A DNA stretch of 64,000 nucleotides. It comes from Capsaspora owczarzaki ATCC 30864. Lineage: Eukaryota; Opisthokonta; Filasterea. The first letter of the stretch is position 1, and the number at the start of each line of letters is the position of its first letter. The notes beneath the pieces were generated by a model. It saw nothing but the letters and a program-made list of their open reading frames with translations, was not told where the DNA came from and ran no database searches. The DNA lies in the NCBI RefSeq assembly GCF_000151315.2, contig NW_011887294.1, positions 1,526,601-1,590,600 on the forward strand, read 5' to 3'. Shown piece after piece: positions 29,871 to 39,676 of the stretch. The position numbers were made by a program, and so were the translations under genes.

Positions 29871-32138
29871 GAACAACGACAGTGTTGTTGGATGAATGAA
29901 CGAACAGTGGTTCAAAATGATGGAAACGAAGTCGTCCCTGACGAATGGCCTGGTTCCCCCCCCCCCTTGCAGGCGCTCCTTCGACGCCGCTGGCAATGCA
30001 GAGCCCGACCGCTGGTGCTGGATCTGCGGCTGTGACTGGAGGTGCATCGAGCGACGCGGTGGTGCCGGCGTGGGCGACCGATCCCGAGTGCGCTGCGTAC
30101 GTGGACGAGCTCACTGCGTTCAGCGTCGAGCAGCTCCAACGCCAGCCGCTGCTCCTCGCCACGCAGCGCAGGGACCTCATTGCGCAGACGCAGTCACTCG
30201 CAGTCAAGAACTACAAGGCGTTCATCCAGACCGCAGAGTGCTCGCGAACAGTCTCCAGCAATGTAAGCACAGCTGCTCAATCAAGTTCTCCATAAGAATC
30301 TCGATGATGAGACCATCAGCAGCATACGACAATGGTCGACATAACGGCAGGGAAGGGTTTGAGGAGGAGGCCGGGGGAAACGAGTCTTTTTGACGAACTG
30401 GTTCTGATGGTGAAAACTTTGTTGTGAAACACTTGCTCCACAGTTCGACTACATCGAGACCCGCCTCGGAAACTTGATAGACACGCTGCCACGGTTTACG
30501 GAGGCGTGTGAACGCTTTGTCGAGGCCTCGAAAGAGATTGCCGTGCGACGGAAGGAAGTCAGCCTCACCCTGGACCAGCATGCCCAGCTTGTGGACATTC
30601 TCGAGTTGCCGCAGCTGATGGACACTTGCGTGCGGAACGGGTATTACGACGAGGCCCTGGAAGTCGATGCCTATGTACAGCGCTTTGTGCGTCGCCACCG
30701 TGACATCAAACTGGTCATGAGCATCGCAGACGAGGTTGCTCGATCCAAGGAGCTGTTGCTCTCGCAGCTGCTGTCACAGCTTCGAGGCGCGTTGCAGCTG
30801 CCGGCGTGCCTGCGTGTCGTGGGCTATCTGCGGAGGCTGGGGACGTACTCGGAATCCGATCTTCGAGCCACCTTTTTGGAAGCCCGCGACCACTTTTTGC
30901 ACGCCTCGTTGCCAGAGATCAAGTCCCCCAACACGGATCTGAGCCGATACGTGGATGCCTGCCGCGTGCACCTGTTTGACATTATTACGCAGTATCGTGC
31001 CATTTTCACAGATGACTGGCAACAACTGCAACAGCAACAACAGCAACAACAGCAACAGCAGCTCTCGTCGTCGCCCAACATTGTTCCGGCGTCGCCCCGC
31101 CCTGGCTTTGGCAATCTCCCCACGTTCCTCCCTCTGTCCATTACCGATCCGCTGACACAGCAGCAGCTTCAGCTGTTTATTCAAAAGCAGCAGCAACGAC
31201 ACCAACATCAGCAAGGGCGCTTGCTTCTCGGCTGGGTTGTGGAACGCGTCGCCTCGTTTGTCGCCACGCTCGAGGCCAACCTTGCTGCTGTCTCTGATGG
31301 CGCAACAGTTGCCTCGCTTCTGGGCCAGTGCATGTATTTCGGAATGTCCCTCGGCCGTGTTGGCATTGATTTTAGGACGCTACTCGTGCCGTTATTCGAG
31401 CATCGCGCACTAGAGTTGTTTGCTGGACAAGTTGCCACTGCCACCGCCAAGTTTGCCGAGACAATGTCGTCGTGCAGTGCCGCCGTGGCTGCCGTGCAGA
31501 CGCAGCCTGGCCAACCCGTGGTCTATGCGGGCGCCGCCGGCTCCGGCGCTGGACTCGCAGGAGCGAATGCTGGAGCAACGGCAGCAGCTGCCACACTCGT
31601 CCCGCCATCTGCCTTGATGGAATTCCCCGCGGTTGCGCTGCTCGCGAACGGCTTCACGGCAGCCTTCAACGAACTGCGACACTGTGCCCCACTTTCCATC
31701 GCCACAAGCGTGCACAACCTTGTGCAGATCAGTGTCCAGGAGGCCAGCAAGACGGTGAGCACGCTTGTGGCGGACGCTGCCGCTGGCGGGGATCCCAGGG
31801 AGCAGCAGGCATTGGCCGCCATCACGGCTGCGATGCAACAAGGTCTGGTTCCGTACGTGACGCGCTGCTTGGTTGCTGTGTATCCGGATCTCAAAGGCTT
31901 GCGAGGGTTTCCAAGCCATACAGTTGGCTCTGTCGTTGCGGGTGGAGCGACTGCGGGTGGAGCCATTGCGAGTGGAACCATTGCGAGTGGAGCCATTGCG
32001 AGCGGAGCGGAGGTGGCTGCAGTTGCGCCAACGCTGGCCACGCCCCATGCAGCAGTCTCCGCCCTGGAGTTGACAACACCACATGCCAACGGTCTGGCCC
32101 TCGATTCCACCATGACGCCAGTGCAACCCTCTGACTGA
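29772..32138 (+). CDS. COG8: Conserved oligomeric Golgi complex subunit 8
   Basis: Three exons (29772-29838, 29973-30262, 30444-32138), 2,052 nt, 683 residues. COG8 belongs to lobe B of the COG tether for retrograde vesicles within the Golgi. Diagnostic segments: YVDELTAFSVEQLQRQPLLL, LAVKNYKAFIQTAECSRTV, LTLDQHAQLVDILELPQLMD, CVRNGYYDEALEVDAYVQRF, LRVVGYLRRLGTYSESDLR and FDIITQYRAIFTDD. A poly-Gln tract (31022-31066) and a Gln/His tract (31156-31215) interrupt the middle. The C-terminus has a degenerate GAIASGTIASG repeat (31940-32010). Exon 1 ends before an AAG microsatellite; the second intron is 181 bases. Confidence 0.93.
29839..29872. repeat. AAG trinucleotide microsatellite in COG8 intron 1
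   Basis: About ten AAG units immediately after the GTAAG donor. Confidence 0.85.
31940..32010 (+). repeat. Short coding tandem repeat at COG8 C-terminus
   Basis: Five to six copies of a 15-base unit (GGTGGAGCGACTGC / AGTGGAACCATTGCG type) encode repeated GAIAS pentapeptides. Confidence 0.8.
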
Positions 32139-32411
32139 GTTGCGCAGGACCTGACATGTTGACTCGATGAAACACAAATTAATATTATTCGTATTTTCAC
32201 ATTGATTTTTCAAACAGTTTTTATGTCCCCAGAGGCCTTCACAGCGCGGTTCAGGTCGGCAGAGCTCTGACCCTCCATGGCGAAACGACAAAACAACGGT
32301 AAAGCTGGTAAGGAATGACTGAGCGCCAAGAACAGCACCTTGCCACCACCAAAACGCACACCCAAATCAGGCCAGTCGCTTCTATTGCTGTTGCCCCACT
32401 ACTGCATTTCA

Positions 32412-32529
32412 GTTACGGCCATATCTGGTGGAATGCACCGCATCCCGTTCCGCTCTGCGAAGTTAAACCACCATGAGAGTAGTTAGTACTGCGGTGGGAG
32501 ACCACGCGGGAATACTGCTTGTTGTAACT
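32412..32529 (+). rRNA. RN5S: 5S ribosomal RNA
   Basis: The ~118-base sequence begins GTTACGGCCATATCTGGTGG and ends CTTGTTGTAAC, so 5' GTTAC pairs with 3' GTAAC. Universal 5S elements are present: CCGCATCCCGTTCCGCTCTG, GAAGTTAAACCACCATGAGA (A-box region), GAGAGTAG (loop E/intermediate element) and TGCGGTGGGAGACCACGCGG (C box). A run of seven T follows at 32531, suiting RNA polymerase III termination. It stands alone among protein genes, not beside an rDNA unit in this window. Confidence 0.96.
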
Positions 32530-32530
32530 C

Positions 32531-32537
32531 ATTTTTT
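32531..32537 (+). terminator. Oligo-T terminator of the 5S gene
   Basis: A T run directly after the 5S 3' end, as used by RNA polymerase III. Confidence 0.8.
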
Positions 32538-33944
32538 TCTGTTGCATTCATCCTTCTTTTTTTTTCGTTTTTTTTTTGTCTGAACATGATTGACAGCCTC
32601 TTGACATGTCGTACTGGACCGTCAAAGGAAGGACGACGGCACAGCACACAGAACGCCGATGTCCGAAGATTTTCAAAATGAAGCCGATTTTCCGCACCAT
32701 TCACTTTGACGCGTCCGTTTGACCCCCTACATGCCCCATCCAGCGCCGCCTGTGACCCTGCGTGTTCAATGCCATGTGTACTTTGTGTTTAGGGCCACCA
32801 AAGTGGGAGGGCGTCGCTCTAAATGAGGGGTGTTTGTCGACCTTTTCCATACATTTGCATTGCGAGGTTTTTCCTTTTTTTGCAGAGTTTTGGCGTTCTT
32901 CCAACCATCGGTTTCCTGAGCTCCAGCGAGCAACCACTTGCTTGGCGTTTCAAGAATTTCGGTAGTCTGCTTCGAGAACCGTATTTGGTAAGGTAGGTAC
33001 TATGATTTTCTCGACGGGAGAATGGAAAATTCCGGTCGTTCAGCGACGTGAAGGGTACTGCGCTTTGTTTGTTTTGAAAGCGATTGTTGAGCTTGTCGAT
33101 CTGGCGTACGCCCTCCTTCGTGATTGCAAAACAAAAATAATCATATTTAGAGTACAATCCGAAGTGACGCGGCCCAGATGTGCGATTAGGGGCTCGGTGG
33201 TCGAGCTCCCAAAATGAAGGTAGAAAAAGGGAAAAGTTGATTTTTTTTTTTTTCGCGACGAAAGTGGTCTCGACGATGAGCAACCCGCTTGCGGCCTCGT
33301 CATCTCATTTGATCCAATAACCAATTACTGCACATCGCCCCCAACCCGAACTGGCTCGTTCCGTCTTGGTCTTCGTGTCAGTTCTGTTTTGTGCAAATGC
33401 TTGATTGTAAGCTTGTCGGCAATGGTTTCTTGTCAAGCAGCAAGTCCCCCTGCGTTGAGCGACACCCCCCCCCTCAATCCAAGCAGTTCTCAGAGACATG
33501 TTTCCTACCCCACCACGGCGGCGGGAACACGGCTGTCTAGTGGCCATGCCGAGCGAGCGGCCTTTTGGTGCATTTTCCATCCAATCGAAAGCACGCTTTG
33601 GCATGTGTTTTTTTTTTTTTTTTTTTTTTTCGGTTTTTGGCTCTTCCTCTTCCTTTTTGTTTTCGCTTCTTCCTGGCTCTGCGCTCGCCTTCCGGTCTAC
33701 CCATACATTGCCATCTGCACTCTGCGTGTCTGCTGTCCTTCGCCCATCACCCCCCCCATCACAGAGAGAGTGCGCGCCACCTCCTTTCCGTCATTTTTGT
33801 ATTTCTTCTTCTTTGATTGACTTTCTTTTTTTTTTTTTTTTTTTTTTTTTTCGCGCGCTCTTTCACTGACGCTGTCGTCTTTTGCATGACATGTCATGCG
33901 CACATTCCCTCCATCTCCCTCTCTCTCTCTCTTCTTCTCTCGCG
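32538..33944 (+). other. 1.4 kb without a recognised gene
   Basis: Contains T runs (33242-33253, 33609-33630, 33827-33851), C runs, and a CT-rich stretch at 33905-33940 that leads into the acyltransferase ATG. A 154-codon minus frame at 32819-33283 has no recognisable motif and Lys runs derived from T tracts; I do not call it. Nothing else is identified. Confidence 0.5.
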
Positions 33945-36264
33945 ATGTTGTGCCTCGCTCTTGACTGTCGCTCAACCGTGCCTTCGTTTCGAGGTGCGTT
34001 TTGATTCATTAGTCGGGATTTTTTTTTTTTTTTTTTGGGTTTCCCGTGTGACTGACTGTTTGTGTCTCATTCGGAGCTCCACTTTTGCACCTGGGCCACT
34101 GTCGCTGTGATTACATGCATTCTCGTCTGTGTATTCATGCGGCGGAAGCAGACGCTCGCATGGAAAGCGGCAGCGTCGCAAAAAATACCCAAAAAACCCG
34201 ATTCAAAACGCAAAACAATAACAATAACTTCAATGCAATGGACAACGCAACTGCTCACTCACTCACTCAAAAGGCTGACCCTCGGCTTCAACTCGAGCGT
34301 CAACATTGTTGCAAAAAAATTCTGCTTGCTCAATTTTCTTTTATGTTGTTTCTGATGCACCAGATTTGCTCGCTGCGGCAGTGACGCTGGCGTTCTGCGT
34401 TTTGGCGGCGTGGCACGTCTCGTACTCGCTCAAGAGCAACAGCAAGAAGCAGGCTAGCAAACCGAGCCACTATGCGACCAACAACTACTACTTTGGCGCA
34501 CACAACCCATCCAAGCCACAGGGAGCCATGACGGGCACCGAAAACATGTTCATCAAGTGCGAGCACGAAGAACGTCTGCAGACCATTTCCGGACTGCTCT
34601 GCTTTGACGAGCTGCTTCCAGTTCAGGCCGTTTTCAAGAGTATGTTTTTGCATGGGTCGAGGCGATCTACGGGCGCGCCTTTTGGTGTGTTTTTGATTGT
34701 GGATTGCTCACGACTCTTTTTTGTTCTTGTCCAAAAAAAGTCTTCTCGGATGCGTCGAGCGAACACGTCCGTCTCAAGCAACGCGTTGTGAGCTCGTCGC
34801 TCCTGTTGCATTCCTTTGAGGACGCAGACAACTGGAAGGTGGCCGATCACATCAAACTGGTGCGGCTGCCCGACGGAACCAAAGAAGCAGACTTCCAGCG
34901 CCAAGTGCAGAATGTTATTGCCGAGCCTCTTGACAAGGTAGGAGAAGCTGGTGTCCGGCTTTGTTGCTATGCTTGAGGAGAAAGGGGGGGGGGAAAGTCG
35001 CGCCGTGTACTGATTGCACCTGCAATTCTTCTGTTCCTGTTCCCTGCAGTCCAAACCCCTGTGGCAAGCTACACTCTTCCATAACGTCAGAAACGGCTCG
35101 GGCAGTGCTCTGCTCCTCCGCATGCATCATTGCGTTGGTGACGGCATGGCTGCAAACGTCCTGCTGGCGTCCGCCGCGGTCGATGCCAAAGGTGTCACGT
35201 TTGCCCACATGATGAAGGAGGCCTTCACCAAAGCCACGAACGCGTCGAAAAAGTCGGCAAGCGGAGACAAGCACGACAGTCGCAACTTTGTGCATGCGTT
35301 TGTGAACTTGCAATCGTTGGGCATCCCATTCAGCTCGACGTTGGCGTCCCTCGCCTTCTGGCTCATCCTCCGCCCAGTCAAGATGATTGGCCAGGCGTTT
35401 GCCTCGCTTCGCAGCACGTACCTTTCTCTCCGGCTCTTGATTGTCGACTTGTTCCTGTGCGTTGTCGAGCGCAAGACTGCTCTGAGGCGCGAGGCATCCA
35501 CGCGCAAGTCGGTGCTGTGGAGCTCGTCGCTTTCCCTGGATGATGTCAAGACTGTCAAGGACGCGTTTGGCGTGACAGTCAACGATGTGCTCGTCTCTGC
35601 CCTCACTGGCGGCCTGCGTCGCCAAATCATTCAGCGCGGCGAAACCGTGCCGTCGAACGTTTTCTGCCCCATTCCCGTGACGCTTCGCAAGACTGTCGCT
35701 GACATCGAGTCGATTCAAAACAACATTGCTGGCGTGTGGCACTTTTTGCCCACGGGCATTGCAGATCCTGTCGAGCGCTTGGCAGAGGTGCACACCCGTC
35801 TCGAGGAGCGCAAGCGCAACAAGATTTACATTGGCTTTACTGTCTTCAACATGTCGTTCTGGGGCTTCACACCGCGCCGGATTACTTCAGCGATCGTCAA
35901 CCACTTCTGGGGCAAGTCCGCTGCCATCATCACGAACGTGCCGGGTCCGCAAACAGCGCTCTTTCTGGGCGGCCACAAGATTCGCGAAATTCACATTTTC
36001 GGCCTGCAGTCATGCTATGGCGGCATGGCCATCTCGATCATGACCTACGATGGTCGTGTCAGCATTTCTGTCGTGTCGGACGCAAACGCCGAGCCAAACC
36101 AAATCTGCGACACCAAAGTGTTGGACGAATTTGCTCTCGAGTTTGAAGAGTACCTGAAACTTGCCAAGACCATGAAGTCCGACAAACAAAAGGAGGAGAG
36201 CCAGCCAACACAACCAGTTGCTGCTCGCCCTGCCGCAAAAAAGCAAGCTGCTGCCTGCCAATAA
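33945..36264 (+). CDS. Wax ester synthase/DGAT (WSD) family acyltransferase
   Basis: Proposed exons 33945-33993, 34364-34639, 34741-34937, 35050-36264: 1,737 nt, 578 residues. The last three exons are solid. The first (MLCLALDCRSTVPSFR) is inferred because ATG, GAG|GTGCGT donor and phase 1 all fit. A membrane segment (LLAAAVTLAFCVLAAWHV) lies at residues ~17-35. The condensation-type active site MHHCVGDGMA is at ~199-208 (HHxxxDG). The C-terminal half matches the plant/bacterial WSD family: VTVNDVLVSALTGGLRRQI, NNIAGVWHFLPTG, ITNVPGPQTALFLGGHKI and YGGMAISIMTYDGRVSISVV. These enzymes join acyl-CoA to fatty alcohols or diacylglycerol at the ER. A fatty acyl-CoA reductase at 51.2 kb could supply the alcohol. 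Confidence 0.85.
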
Positions 36265-36549
36265 CTCGGGGGTTTGGAAACAAACCAACAAAAACAAATT
36301 TAATGTGTGGCTTCGTTGATAATTCATTTTTTTCCCTCTTTGATCTTCTCTGCCATCTTATGGCTCCTGTTGTTATTTGTTCGTTATGGTGTTGCGAATT
36401 GTGTGGCTTTGAAATCGAGTTGCTCTCGGTTTGTGCGTGTGAAAATATGTTGAAAGAAACTTAAAAAACAAAAACAAACAAAAAAAGCAAGTCTTGAAAT
36501 ACTACTGCTATTGACAAGGTTGGCGAGTTGGAAAAACAAAAAAAAGGCG
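36265..36549. other. Convergent 3' spacer
   Basis: 285 bases between the converging acyltransferase and TMEM222 stops; A/T-rich with several possible poly(A) contexts. No gene seen. Confidence 0.5.
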
Positions 36550-37477
36550 CTATCGAGTGAATACAACAATGATGGCAACGATGGCGGCGAGCACTAGGAA
36601 TGGCAACCAGGTTCGTAGCAAGGCGCCAGAACTGTCCAACAAACAAAAGATGCCCAGACCAAACCAAAGAAACCAGAGGTGTGAGTGTCTGCGCTGCTTC
36701 GGCTACATCTGATCTGGGCTCATGCGTGCATGGCAACCACCGCGACATACCTGACATAGCGCCCATGAACGAGCATCAGAAGCCCGATTTTCCAGGTGCT
36801 CCAGCTCGAGCTGCCGCCATATTCCATCAGATTGAGCGCCATGGCGACATGCGAGTGGCAATTGTCGCAAAACAGGTTGTGCATGCGGCACGCGTACTCG
36901 TCACTCGCTTTGGCCACCGCGCGGTCCCAGTCGTGCTGCTTGGACTGGACACGACTTGGGTCAAGCACCCAGTACTTGGTTGGCGTGCCGAACGCCATGT
37001 TGTCCGTCGACACGTAATACGGTCCCGCAAAGTCGCGGATGATTCCCTTGCTTGTGCATATTCCGACATGGCCAATGAATGGCAGCAATGCTCTGTATCG
37101 TCAAATTGGGGGAAAAGGGTTGAGAGAACGCGTCATAGAACTGAAACCAAACTTGGGTTAGCGAGGCTTTTTGGTTACGAGATGCATGGCAATGGCGTCC
37201 AGACGACGCAGTACGGATAGCGTGACTTGATCACGTCCATCTTGGCTGGCGCCGACGAGTCCGAGGCTGTGCTTGAGACCGACACGGTCGAGTGCTCGCC
37301 ATGATGGTGGCTCAAGATTGAGGACGAGGTCGAGAGGCTCGGGTTGCTGCTGGCCGACAAGCTCTGCTGCTGCGTGGATGCTGCCATGCTTGTGTCGAGG
37401 CGTGTGTACCCGTACGCGGACGGGGATGGCGATGCATGGGCTTGCGGGGCAGCGTCCATCCAGCTGGTTCGGTGCAT
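36550..37477 (-). CDS. TMEM222: TMEM222 / RTE1 family membrane protein
   Basis: Three exons (37477-37179, 37092-36751, 36631-36550), 723 nt, 240 residues. The conserved core matches human TMEM222 and plant RTE1: SRYPYCVVWTPLP, LLPFIGHVGICTSKGIIRDF, AGPYYVSTDNMAFGTPTKYW, MHNLFCDNCHSHVAMALNLM and a C-terminal membrane segment SGALLRTWLPFLVLAAIVAI. The His/Cys pattern in CDNCHSH is invariant in the family. RTE1 acts on ethylene receptor ETR1 at plant ER/Golgi; the animal role is poorly known. The N-terminal ~75 residues are Ser/Ala-rich. An upstream in-frame ATG at 37576 would add a Phe-rich stretch from T-tract DNA, so 37477 is preferred. Confidence 0.9.
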
Positions 37478-37753
37478 CTGGTCAGAGACGCTCAGATCGA
37501 ACAGTTCAGACAAAAAACAAAAAAAAGTAAAAAAAGTAAAAAAACAAGTAAAGGATTCTTGGACTGAACATTGCATTGAAATGACGACGGCAAGTCACTA
37601 GAGAGTGGTCCAAGTCTTGATCAGTTAAGTTGGTACAAGGGGCTACGCTTGGCTAACAAGCTGCGAGTACGATTTTCTAGCGGTCCTTTGCTAGGATTGT
37701 GTGAGCCCATTCCTTTTTTTTTTTTTTTTTTTTTCTATTATTCCATTGTGCTG

Positions 37754-39676
37754 ATGATCCAGCTGTCTGCCGTCGCATCGTTCCGCAACCTGGCCAAGCG
37801 CGCCGACCGCGGGCTGTACCACGGCGTGCGGATTGGGTATGGCAACCAGATCTCGCACTCGCACCGCAAGACGCGCCGCAGGTGGCTGCCGAACGTGCAT
37901 CTGCGGACGCCGTACTTGAGCCTGCTGGACAAGCATGTGCGCCTGAACACGACGTCGAAGGCGACGCGGACGATCGACCTCGCCGGCGGCATTGAGCGCT
38001 ACCTGCTCAACCTCAACCCGGAGCGCGTTGCCTCAAAGCGCGGCGACGAGCTGCGAGCCCAGCTCCGCCAGCGCGCCGAGCTCATCGCCGAGGCAATGGA
38101 CGCCATGGGCATCTCGTCCTTCCATATGCTGGCTGCCAGCCCGACCACCTCCGTCACAAAGCCGCGTGGCGACCTTGCACGGCGCCTCACGACCACCTGG
38201 ATGCTCGAGCCAGAGCTCCGCTCGCTCACCGTCCTCTCTGTGCCGATGGATCGCAAGACGGCTGCCCAGGCCACCGCCGACTACATGTCCCGCACGCTCG
38301 CGCAAGAGGCGTCCGGCGGCAATGCTGCTGCTGATGCTGCTGCTGCTGCTGCTTCTTCGTTGAGTGCAAGTGCTGCAGCTACGGATAGATTGGAGAGCAT
38401 CTTGTCGTCCAGCGACGCTACTGAAGGCGACCTTGCTGCTGCTGATGCTGCTGCTGCTGATGATTCTGTTGCTGCTGCTGCTGCTGATTCTACTTCCTCG
38501 GCGTCAAATGACGAGTCGTCGGCGAGTGACAGCGGTGAGGCTGCGGCTGCGACACGCGCAGCTCGCGCCAAGACGTCCATTGCCGCCATGAAGAATCTCA
38601 TTGCACGCCTTGGCGAGCGTGTGCCTTCTCTGTTGAGCGGGAAAGATGCAGCTCTGATGGATGCGTTCAGGGGCCTGATCTCGGAGGACTTGTACAAGAC
38701 GCTGCTCGCCGACGAGGTCAAGAAGCTGCGCGGTCTGCACGCCAACTTTTTGGGCAAGCCGCTCAACGACGAGGACGTTCAATGGCTCACGTCAAAGAAG
38801 AACAAAAATGCAGAGACCTTCGTGGCGCTCTTCACCAACCTCGGCAACACCATCGCCGCCGAACTGCTCAAGCGGGACTCGCTCAAAATGCGTCGTCGGG
38901 GCTTCCTCGGTCTGTTCGACCAACCACTCCTCTGCGAAGTCATCCAGCAGCGTGACATTGCCTTCCAAATTGCCGGCACCATTGTCGCTCGCTTGGCCGA
39001 GCGCATCCAGGTGCCCGATCTCAAAGGGCAGCTTGACGCTGTGCGCGCCGAGGCGATTGCCCAGTTCGTGGAGGCCAACCCACCGATTCCGCTCGTCAGC
39101 CCGTTCATCCATGACGAGGCGGAGATTCTCATCCGCAATAACCTTGTGCGAACCTTGCCTGACGTGGCCACGCCCGAGTCCCTGCAAGAGTGCCTCAAGA
39201 CGCACTACCCGACCCTCCTCCCAATCCTGCTGAGCGATGGTACTCGGTTTGTGCTCACCCCAAGCGTGACGCGCCTGGTCGAAATCCAACGACTGCAGCA
39301 ACGTCGTCCGCTCCTTGCGACGTTTGCAACGCGACAGGCCCTCAACGCGCCTCCGCTGACGCTGACCGAGCACGGCCAAAAGGTCGTGAGTGCTGCCCTT
39401 GCGGCCAACTCTCCCGCCAATGTCAACTTTGCCGCTGCCAACCAGCTACTTGCCGATGCGCTAACTATCAACGAGAGCACGAGCGACTCGCAAGATCGTG
39501 CCGATCGCGCTGCGGCCGCCGAAACCATCTGGCAGAACGTTTCGGCAAGCTTTGCTACAGAGGTGCAGGCCGGGCGCGTGTGGGCCCCCGAGGACCGCTT
39601 CTATCCCGCTCAGCTGCAGCAGCAGCTGGCGGCTGACACTGCTACACAGGCCAAGGCTCAAACCGATGCAATCTAA
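37754..39676 (+). CDS. Mitochondrial ribosomal protein bL28m with ~540-residue C-terminal extension
   Basis: One exon, 640 residues from the ATG at 37754. Residues ~10-85 are a clear bL28 domain: RGLYHGVRIGYGNQISHSHR, KTRRRWLPNVHL, LLDKHVRLNTTSKATRTIDL and GGIERYLL, as in bacterial L28 (GNNVSHSNRKTKRRF... RTIDKKG). The first residues (MIQLSAVASFRNLAKRA) suit a mitochondrial targeting signal. The rest is not part of any L28 I know. It has an Ala/Ser/Asp-rich tract (38320-38560) and then an ordered-looking helical region with KTSIAAMKNLIARLGERVP, KAETFVALF-like blocks (actual NAETFVALFTNLGNTIAAEL) and GFLGLFDQPLLCEVI. It could be a lineage-specific mitoribosome extension or a gene fusion. An upstream in-frame start at 37649 would read through a T run and is not favoured. 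Confidence 0.85.
   Translation: MIQLSAVASFRNLAKRADRGLYHGVRIGYGNQISHSHRKTRRRWLPNVHLRTPYLSLLDKHVRLNTTSKATRTIDLAGGIERYLLNLNPERVASKRGDELRAQLRQRAELIAEAMDAMGISSFHMLAASPTTSVTKPRGDLARRLTTTWMLEPELRSLTVLSVPMDRKTAAQATADYMSRTLAQEASGGNAAADAAAAAASSLSASAAATDRLESILSSSDATEGDLAAADAAAADDSVAAAAADSTSSASNDESSASDSGEAAAATRAARAKTSIAAMKNLIARLGERVPSLLSGKDAALMDAFRGLISEDLYKTLLADEVKKLRGLHANFLGKPLNDEDVQWLTSKKNKNAETFVALFTNLGNTIAAELLKRDSLKMRRRGFLGLFDQPLLCEVIQQRDIAFQIAGTIVARLAERIQVPDLKGQLDAVRAEAIAQFVEANPPIPLVSPFIHDEAEILIRNNLVRTLPDVATPESLQECLKTHYPTLLPILLSDGTRFVLTPSVTRLVEIQRLQQRRPLLATFATRQALNAPPLTLTEHGQKVVSAALAANSPANVNFAAANQLLADALTINESTSDSQDRADRAAAAETIWQNVSASFATEVQAGRVWAPEDRFYPAQLQQQLAADTATQAKAQTDAI

Noticed and set aside
32819-33283. 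154-codon minus-strand frame in the gap after the 5S gene
   Set aside because: No motif, unusual codon use for this locus, and Lys/Phe runs derived from T tracts.
37649-37753. Upstream extension of bL28m starting MANKLRVRFSSG
   Set aside because: It reads through a T run into Phe repeats; the ATG at 37754 directly precedes the targeting-like N-terminus.
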